Shown here: positions 59,258 through 64,000 of the stretch, piece after piece | How the letters are laid out: every line of letters begins with the position of its first letter | How positions within the stretch are numbered: the first letter of the stretch is position 1 | Assembly: GCF_029024105.1 (NCBI RefSeq) | Contig: NZ_CP118963.1 | Span: 2,418,001-2,482,000 of the forward strand | Source of the DNA: Acinetobacter lwoffii | GTDB taxonomy: Bacteria > Pseudomonadota > Gammaproteobacteria > Pseudomonadales > Moraxellaceae | DNA: 64,000 nucleotides | Direction of reading: 5' to 3' | The notes under the pieces: model-generated | Databases searched by the model: none | Told to the model about the DNA's origin: nothing | Seen by the model: the letters and a program-made list of their open reading frames with translations, nothing else | Position numbers and translations under genes: made by a program

Positions 59258-59340
59258 AGGAATTCTCCTCATTGCTTGTGGCGTTTTTAATGCCGTTAGT
59301 TTAATTGAATCTAAAAAATTTGGAAAGTTTATACTTGAGC

Positions 59341-60075
59341 TTAGCTCATGTATAAGCCCCCATTTACATGCATAACTGTACCAGTAATGTAACTGGCTTT
59401 ATCTGAAGCCAAGAAACTTACGGCATTTGCGATATCCTGTGGATCACCTAAACGGTTTAATGCCACTTGCTCAGTCATTTTTTTACGAATTTCTTCGCTT
59501 AACTGTTCAGTCATCTCAGTCGCAATAAAACCTGGTGCGACCGAGTTTACGGTAATTTGACGGCTACCCATTTCTTTGGCCAAGCTGCGGCTAAATGCTT
59601 CAATACCTGCTTTGGCAGCAGAATAGTTGGCCTGACCTGGGTTGGCAAAGTGTGCCACCACAGAACTGATATTGATGATGCGGCCGAAACGCGCCTTGGT
59701 CATGCCTTTGAGTACACGCTTAGACAGACGGTAAACTGCTTTCAGGTGAATATTTAAAATATCATCCCAGTCATCTTCAGACATACGCAGCAGCAAATTG
59801 TCTTTGGTAATACCTGCATTATTGACCAACGCAAGGACTGGACCATAGTTCTGTTCGATGTCCGTTACCAGCGCATCAATCGCAGCACCATCACGTACAT
59901 CTAGTACTTTTCCAGCGCCATTTTCAGCAAATTCTGCCGATAATTTTTCCGCACCTGCTTCAGACGTTGCAGTACCTACGACAAAATAACCGTCTTGAAT
60001 CAATTGCTGTGCGATCGCAGCACCAATACCACGACTTGCACCTGTTACCAGAGCAACTTTACGTTCCTGTGTCAT
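59341..60075 (-). CDS. fabG: 3-oxoacyl-ACP reductase
   Basis: FabG reduces beta-ketoacyl-ACP with NADPH in fatty-acid elongation. The 244 residues show the SDR cofactor motif [15 protein letters not shown] (about 11-25), [16 protein letters not shown] (about 84-99), the catalytic [20 protein letters not shown] (Ser, Tyr, Lys; about 136-155) and [15 protein letters not shown]. Its start overlaps the fabD stop by four bases, giving translational coupling. Confidence 0.96.
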   Translation of the reverse strand: MTQERKVALVTGASRGIGAAIAQQLIQDGYFVVGTATSEAGAEKLSAEFAENGAGKVLDVRDGAAIDALVTDIEQNYGPVLALVNNAGITKDNLLLRMSEDDWDDILNIHLKAVYRLSKRVLKGMTKARFGRIINISSVVAHFANPGQANYSAAKAGIEAFSRSLAKEMGSRQITVNSVAPGFIATEMTEQLSEEIRKKMTEQVALNRLGDPQDIANAVSFLASDKASYITGTVMHVNGGLYMS

Positions 60076-61058
60076 GCACTTTTCCCTTCTGCCGCCAATA
60101 CGGTGTTTAATGCATCTTCCAGACGAGATTGACTGTCCAGTGGAAGTGCTTTTTGAATATTCGGCAAGCGTTTCGCCAAGTTGGTCAATACATTACCCGG
60201 ACCACATTCTACGATGTACTCAACACCTTCATCTTGAAGGAATTGTAAGGTTTTAGTCCATTGTACCGACTCATAAAGTTGCGCGGTCAACGCCTGACGC
60301 AATTCATCTACACTGGTTGCCGCTTGCGCGCCTACATTTTGTAATACAGGAATGCGTGGTAGCTCAATGGCGGTTTGTTCCAATGCCGGAGCAAACTGTT
60401 CAGCAGCAGGTTTCATTAATGAACAATGCGATGGAACCGATACTGGCAATGCAATGGCTTTTCCGCCGTTTTCTTTGGCCAATGCCATCACTGCTTCAAC
60501 GCGATCTTTATTGCCTGCAACGACAACCTGCCCTTGCGCATTGTAGTTCGCCGCTTCGACAGAACCTTCGCCTGCTGCAGTTGCTTGTGCACACAGCTCA
60601 ATCACTTTGGCATCGTCCAGACCCAAAATGGCAGCCATCGCACCCACACCCTGAGGTACAGCAGTCTGCATGAGTTTGCCACGCAAGTTCACTAGCTTCG
60701 CAGCATCACCCAGGCTTAAAGCACCTGATGCAACCAGTGCGCTGTATTCACCCAGTGAATGGCCTGCCAGATATTTCGGTGCTACACCGCCAGATTCTAA
60801 CCACACGCGCCATAAGGCAATACTTGCAGTCAGCAATACCGGCTGGGTAAATTCAGTTTGATCCAGACCTTCGCCAGTTTGCGCAATCTGCCACAGATCA
60901 AAACCGACGGCTTCAGATGCTTCTGCAAATGTCTCGCGAATACTTGCAAACTGTTCTGCAAGCTCAGCCAGCATACCAGCTTTTTGTGAACCCTGACCCG
61001 GAAACACAAATGCAGTTTTTGTTGCTGGCACTGCTTGTTCGAGTGGTGTAGCAGACAT
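60072..61058 (-). CDS. fabD: Malonyl-CoA:ACP transacylase
   Basis: FabD loads malonate from CoA onto AcpP. The 328 residues include FVFPGQGSQKAGML (about 18-31), the nucleophile elbow LAGHSLGEYSALVASG (Ser about 102), the Arg in MQTAVPQGVGAMAA region and the catalytic His in PVSVPSHCSLMKPAA. It precedes fabG in one operon. fabH and plsX, present here in E. coli, are absent from this cluster. Confidence 0.95.
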   Translation of the reverse strand: MSATPLEQAVPATKTAFVFPGQGSQKAGMLAELAEQFASIRETFAEASEAVGFDLWQIAQTGEGLDQTEFTQPVLLTASIALWRVWLESGGVAPKYLAGHSLGEYSALVASGALSLGDAAKLVNLRGKLMQTAVPQGVGAMAAILGLDDAKVIELCAQATAAGEGSVEAANYNAQGQVVVAGNKDRVEAVMALAKENGGKAIALPVSVPSHCSLMKPAAEQFAPALEQTAIELPRIPVLQNVGAQAATSVDELRQALTAQLYESVQWTKTLQFLQDEGVEYIVECGPGNVLTNLAKRLPNIQKALPLDSQSRLEDALNTVLAAEGKSA

Positions 61059-61218
61059 AATAAAATCCTTTCATTCAAGAGGTGTGCTTCTTCAATCCTA
61101 ACAAGAAGACTGACCAATAAGACCACCTAAATCATTGTGGAGCGCAATTTAGCATGTAATTTTGCTGGCGGTAATTGCCAAATACAACAAAAAACCGATA
61201 CACCTAAAAATCAAAGAC

Positions 61219-61250
61219 AAAAAAAAGGGAGCTAAATGCTCCCATTTTTT
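61219..61250 (-). terminator. Terminator downstream of rpmF
   Basis: GGGAGC-5 nt-GCTCCC lies between A and T runs, about 30 bases after the rpmF stop. It would separate yceD-rpmF from the fabD cluster. Confidence 0.82.
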
Positions 61251-61281
61251 CTACTAAGCTTGACGCTTAATACATCACCAA

Positions 61282-61464
61282 TTATTCAGCAGATGCTTTA
61301 GCGAATAATTGACGACCACGGTAGATACCATCTTTAGATACGTGGTGACGACGGTGAGTCTCGCCAGTAGCTTGGTCTACAGTTAATGCATTCTCGGTTA
61401 AAGCGTCATGTGAACGGCGCATGTCACGGCGAGAGCGACTTTTACGGTTTTGCTGAACGGCCAT
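61282..61464 (-). CDS. rpmF: 50S ribosomal protein L32
   Basis: This 60-residue basic protein starts [20 protein letters not shown], the standard L32 N-terminus. [20 protein letters not shown] follows. It lacks the zinc-binding cysteines of the C+ form, as in other gammaproteobacteria. It lies 77 bases after yceD, its usual operon partner. Confidence 0.96.
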   Translation of the reverse strand: MAVQQNRKSRSRRDMRRSHDALTENALTVDQATGETHRRHHVSKDGIYRGRQLFAKASAE

Positions 61465-61541
61465 GATGGCTCCTTACAAAGATCGAAAAAATGGATCAGA
61501 ACAAATTCGATTGTCTTATACACAAGAGTATAACACAAAAA

Positions 61542-62099
61542 TTAGTTAAGTTTACCCTTCAAAGCAGCCAAAACTTCAAACGGGTTGTCCCGTTTTTCTT
61601 CAGCCACTTCTTCTACGGCAGGTTGATGCTTATGTTCACAAAACTCATGTTTAGGCGACAACGGCATCAACAATAACAGTTCATCTTCTATCAGCGCGAG
61701 CAAATCAGCGGTCGCCGGTGCATCATAATCACCTTTGGTCGTTGCTTCACTTTCACCTAGGACGATGAAATCAGCATCCTCATCCAAGCGCTCTATCAGT
61801 GACTCATCATCCACAAGTGCTAAATGGAACGATGAAACCAGTTCAATTTCTACAGTTTCCAGACAACGCTGGCATTCCATAGGAACTTTTGTTTCAACGT
61901 GACCATCTAGCCATGCAATACGATGATAGGCATCCATTGATAGCTTACAGTCTATGTTAATCAATTGATCATCAATTGATCCAACAGCTTCACGAGCGAT
62001 ACGAACAAAGCGGGATAAAGGCAGTTGACCTGACCATTTAAAGCCCTGTTCAGCCCATTTAAACGGCTCAATCTGTGCCGGAAAGGTATTTGCTGACAT
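61542..62099 (-). CDS. yceD: YceD family protein (DUF177)
   Basis: This 185-residue protein belongs to the DUF177 family, which accompanies rpmF across many bacteria and has been linked to 23S rRNA accumulation. VETKVPMECQRCLETVEIEL (about 77-96) holds the conserved CxxC. An acidic middle region (LVDDESLIERLDEDADFIVL) follows. The tail DNPFEVLAALKGKLN matches the conserved C-terminal NPF..L..LK motif. It is first gene of yceD-rpmF. Confidence 0.92.
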   Translation of the reverse strand: MSANTFPAQIEPFKWAEQGFKWSGQLPLSRFVRIAREAVGSIDDQLINIDCKLSMDAYHRIAWLDGHVETKVPMECQRCLETVEIELVSSFHLALVDDESLIERLDEDADFIVLGESEATTKGDYDAPATADLLALIEDELLLLMPLSPKHEFCEHKHQPAVEEVAEEKRDNPFEVLAALKGKLN

Positions 62100-62196
62100 A
62101 ATTAAGGCGGCAATTCTACAAATTCATCAGTACTCTGTCAAAGATTAAGATACAATTTTGTACTTATTTCGACAGACCATTTGGGTAACTCAAGTC

Positions 62197-62859
62197 ATGC
62201 ATCTGTTGCAGCCGCAAACAGAAGTGAATGTTTCATCACTCGTTAGCACAATTCCAAGCCTTGATTCTGACAGTTCAACACAACAAGTGCAACTCTCGCC
62301 ATGGGCGAATTTATCGTCAGAAGCGCAGCAGGTGGACTGGCTCATCTTACACTTTAATCACTGGTTTTCCCATTTAAATGTCACTTTAGTGCGCGGCGAA
62401 TTTGAACCAGAATATTTCCCTGCCAGCGTAGACTGTCCTGCCCGGATCCAGTTTGCGCATGGTTTCTTTAATAGTGCTCTGCATGAAATCAGCCACTGGA
62501 CCATTGCCGGAGACAAACGCCGCCTGCTACCTGATCTGGGTTACTGGTATGCACCGGATGGCCGTACCCGCGAACAGCAGGCTTTGTTTGAACAGGTCGA
62601 AATCAAGCCACAGGCAATTGAATGGATGTTTGCCCAGGCTTTTGGCCGTAAATTCCGGGTTTCTTTGGACAATCTGACTGGCGACGGCGGTGATGGCGCC
62701 AGCTTTAAAGATAATGTCTACGCTCAAGTACAGGCTTATTTTAATGGTACAGCCAAACTTCCACGTGATGCAGCGCGCTTTATCCAATGTATCTGTATCT
62801 ACATCAGAGGTGGCAAAAGTTTACAATCTGATGAATTTATACGTGAAATGCTTGATTAA
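62197..62859 (+). CDS. epmC: Elongation factor P hydroxylase EpmC
   Basis: EpmC hydroxylates the beta-lysyl-modified lysine of EF-P. The start chosen is ATG at 62197 (MHLLQPQTEVNVSS), giving 220 residues; a TTG at 62158 is in frame. The core has DWLILHFNHWF, FNSALHEISHWTIAGDKRR (metal-binding HExxH-like; about 103-121), DLGYWYAPDGRTREQQALFE and the C-terminal LPRDAARFIQCI. The N-terminus is longer than in E. coli. epmA and epmB are not in view. Confidence 0.9.
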   Translation: MHLLQPQTEVNVSSLVSTIPSLDSDSSTQQVQLSPWANLSSEAQQVDWLILHFNHWFSHLNVTLVRGEFEPEYFPASVDCPARIQFAHGFFNSALHEISHWTIAGDKRRLLPDLGYWYAPDGRTREQQALFEQVEIKPQAIEWMFAQAFGRKFRVSLDNLTGDGGDGASFKDNVYAQVQAYFNGTAKLPRDAARFIQCICIYIRGGKSLQSDEFIREMLD

Positions 62860-62863
62860 ATTA

Positions 62864-63721
62864 GGGTGTGTTGACACTTTTAGCTTAAAAAAATAGCGAA
62901 GTAGTAAAATCAAATCGCCAAACCCAATTTTACTATTCGCTATGCCTCGTACCATGCTGACAGATCAACACTGGCAAAAGTTGAAAGTTATTCTGCGTAA
63001 TTTATCCATTCACCACAACTCAAATTTACGCAATTTTATTGAAGCTATTCTCTATAGAATTAGAACAGGCTGTCCGTGGCGAGATATTCCTTGCTGTTTT
63101 GGTCATTCAAACTCTATTTTCAAACGTTTTAATCGTTGGTCAAGCAGCGGTAAGTTACTTAGATTATTCAAATTACTAGCCTCATGCCCCGATATGGAGT
63201 GGATTTTTATTGATGGCTCTCATGTACGTGCTCATCAACATTCTGCCGGCATAGCGAATCAATCTATTTCTAAAAGTGTAGGAGGAAACTCCTCAAAAAT
63301 ACATTTGATTGTTGATGCACATGGCAATCCTATTGATTTCATGATTACCGATGGAACCACACATGATGTTAAAGTTGCACCTGATTTAATATCAACATTA
63401 GATTTAAAAGAGACAAAAGTGGTATGTGCAGATAAAGGCTATGATTCAGAACCACTGCGTGAACAGATCAGGAAAACAGGGACTAAAGCGAATATACCAA
63501 AGAAAACAAATAGCCAATCGAACAATGACCATATGGACTGGTATTTATATAAAATCAAGCATTTAGTTGAAAATATGTTTTGTAGATTAAAGCAATTTAG
63601 AGGAATAGCTACTCGATATGACAAGCTCAAAAGAAATTATCAAAGTTCTGTTGCTTTAGCCTGTATATTTTTATGGCTACCTTTATAGGGTTAATTATGA
63701 ACAGTAAATGTCAACAGACCC
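62864..63721 (+). mobile_element. IS5-family insertion sequence
   Basis: The element is about 858 bp. Its ends GGGTGTGTTGACA (from 62864) and the complement of TGTCAACAGACCC (to 63721) match at 12 of 13 positions. It is flanked by TA on both sides, the 2-bp duplication expected of the IS427-type IS5 subgroup. It holds one intact transposase gene and lies five bases after the epmC stop, without breaking a gene. The exact named IS is not assigned. Confidence 0.85.
62942..63688 (+). CDS. IS5 family transposase
   Basis: This 248-residue DDE transposase has an N-terminal DUF4096-type domain (MPRTMLTDQHWQKLKVIL, then RIRTGCPWRDIP). The first Asp is in WIFIDGSHVRAHQHSAG and the second in VVCADKGYDSE. 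The Glu lies in IKHLVENMFCRLKQFRGIATRYDK. Many relatives split this protein over two frames with a programmed shift. Here it is one continuous frame and appears complete. Confidence 0.93.
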   Translation: MPRTMLTDQHWQKLKVILRNLSIHHNSNLRNFIEAILYRIRTGCPWRDIPCCFGHSNSIFKRFNRWSSSGKLLRLFKLLASCPDMEWIFIDGSHVRAHQHSAGIANQSISKSVGGNSSKIHLIVDAHGNPIDFMITDGTTHDVKVAPDLISTLDLKETKVVCADKGYDSEPLREQIRKTGTKANIPKKTNSQSNNDHMDWYLYKIKHLVENMFCRLKQFRGIATRYDKLKRNYQSSVALACIFLWLPL

Positions 63722-63806
63722 TACACAAATCTACCTTTTTTATGATTGCCAGGTCTTGCCTGAGCGCCACATAATAAGCCATCAGCCCAAGCTTGGAGTA
63801 GTCTCT

Positions 63807-64000
63807 ATGCTGCATTTACGCGTACACCCAGACAATCCGCAACCCCGCTTAATCAGTCAGGCAGTGGAACGTATCCGTGCGGGTGATGTGGTGGTCTATC
63901 CCACTGATGCTGCCTATGCGATTGGTTGCCAGATTGGGAACAAGAGTGCCATGGAGCGGATTGCGCAAATTCGTGGTCTGGGCCCAAAGCATCAATATGC
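63807..64000 (+). CDS. yciO: YciO/Sua5 family protein (partial, cut by window end)
   Basis: The first 64 codons are in view: MLHLRVHPDNPQPRLISQAV, then ERIRAGDVVVYPTDAAYAIG and MERIAQIRGLGPKHQY. The VYPTDxxYAIGC and KxxMERI blocks are hallmarks of the Sua5/YciO/YrdC family of L-threonylcarbamoyladenylate synthases. The HPDNPQ start favours the YciO branch, whose cellular role is less certain than that of YrdC. A GGAG ribosome site precedes the ATG. Confidence 0.88.
   Translation, partial: MLHLRVHPDNPQPRLISQAVERIRAGDVVVYPTDAAYAIGCQIGNKSAMERIAQIRGLGPKHQY

Overview
The window is a bacterial chromosome segment of moderate-to-low GC. The gene set points to the genus Acinetobacter (Gammaproteobacteria, Moraxellaceae): an ABZJ_00895-family membrane protein, a tmRNA tag ending YALAA, a yceD-rpmF-fabD-fabG-acpP cluster, a dadA-dadX locus with a divergent Lrp-type regulator, and dut/algC/argB in a row. 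I cannot fix the species. Most of the window is conserved core genome, with accessory material at the left edge (1-3634) and two insertion sequences.

Layout. 1-3634 is the right end of an integrated element. It holds a P4-type integrase pointing away from the 3' end of ssrA (tmRNA), a YfjJ/inovirus-Gp2-type protein, a very AT-rich gene with no recognised family, and the start of a small CxxC protein at the window edge. 3635-8445 carries ssrA, glpK, a thioesterase, hemB and thiO. 8434-16405 carries a TIGR01777 epimerase-like protein, an ABZJ_00895 protein, a candidate structured RNA, sbcD-sbcC and an acyltransferase. 16437-22568 carries yggS, pilT-pilU, fur, bamE, rnfH, a transporter-like membrane protein and a bacteriohemerythrin. 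22826-25357 is a complete IS66-family element that landed inside an intrinsic terminator. 25384-31628 carries a class II amidotransferase, argB, algC, dut and rep.

31766-37299 carries an OmpA-like lipoprotein, an acyltransferase paired with a voltage-sensor-like membrane protein, minCDE, an inverted-repeat-bounded element (36740-36970) and a PA4642-family gene. 37361-44754 carries ftsK, trxB, the N-degron transferases aat and bpt, rimI and a PF10118 protein. 44978-51192 carries the str operon (rpsL-rpsG-fusA-tuf) with an attenuator-like leader, and an EcsC-like gene. 51465-58253 carries fabB, hemJ, and a D-alanine catabolic block (cycA, ridA, dadX, dadA) facing its likely regulator. 58341-62099 carries a LysM protein and the fatty-acid cluster acpP-fabG-fabD with rpmF and yceD. 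62197-64000 carries epmC, an IS5-type element and the start of a YciO/Sua5-family gene.

How the genes work together. Functional blocks include double-strand-break processing (SbcCD), pilus retraction (PilT/PilU), division-site placement (MinCDE) with chromosome segregation (FtsK), translation (str operon, tmRNA, EpmC, RimI), protein turnover (Aat, Bpt) and fatty-acid synthesis (FabB/D/G, AcpP). No complete new defence or biosynthetic system is evident. The best leads for something undescribed are the AT-rich gene of the ssrA-integrated element, the pore-less voltage-sensor-like protein, the inverted-repeat element after minE and the structured RNA before sbcD.
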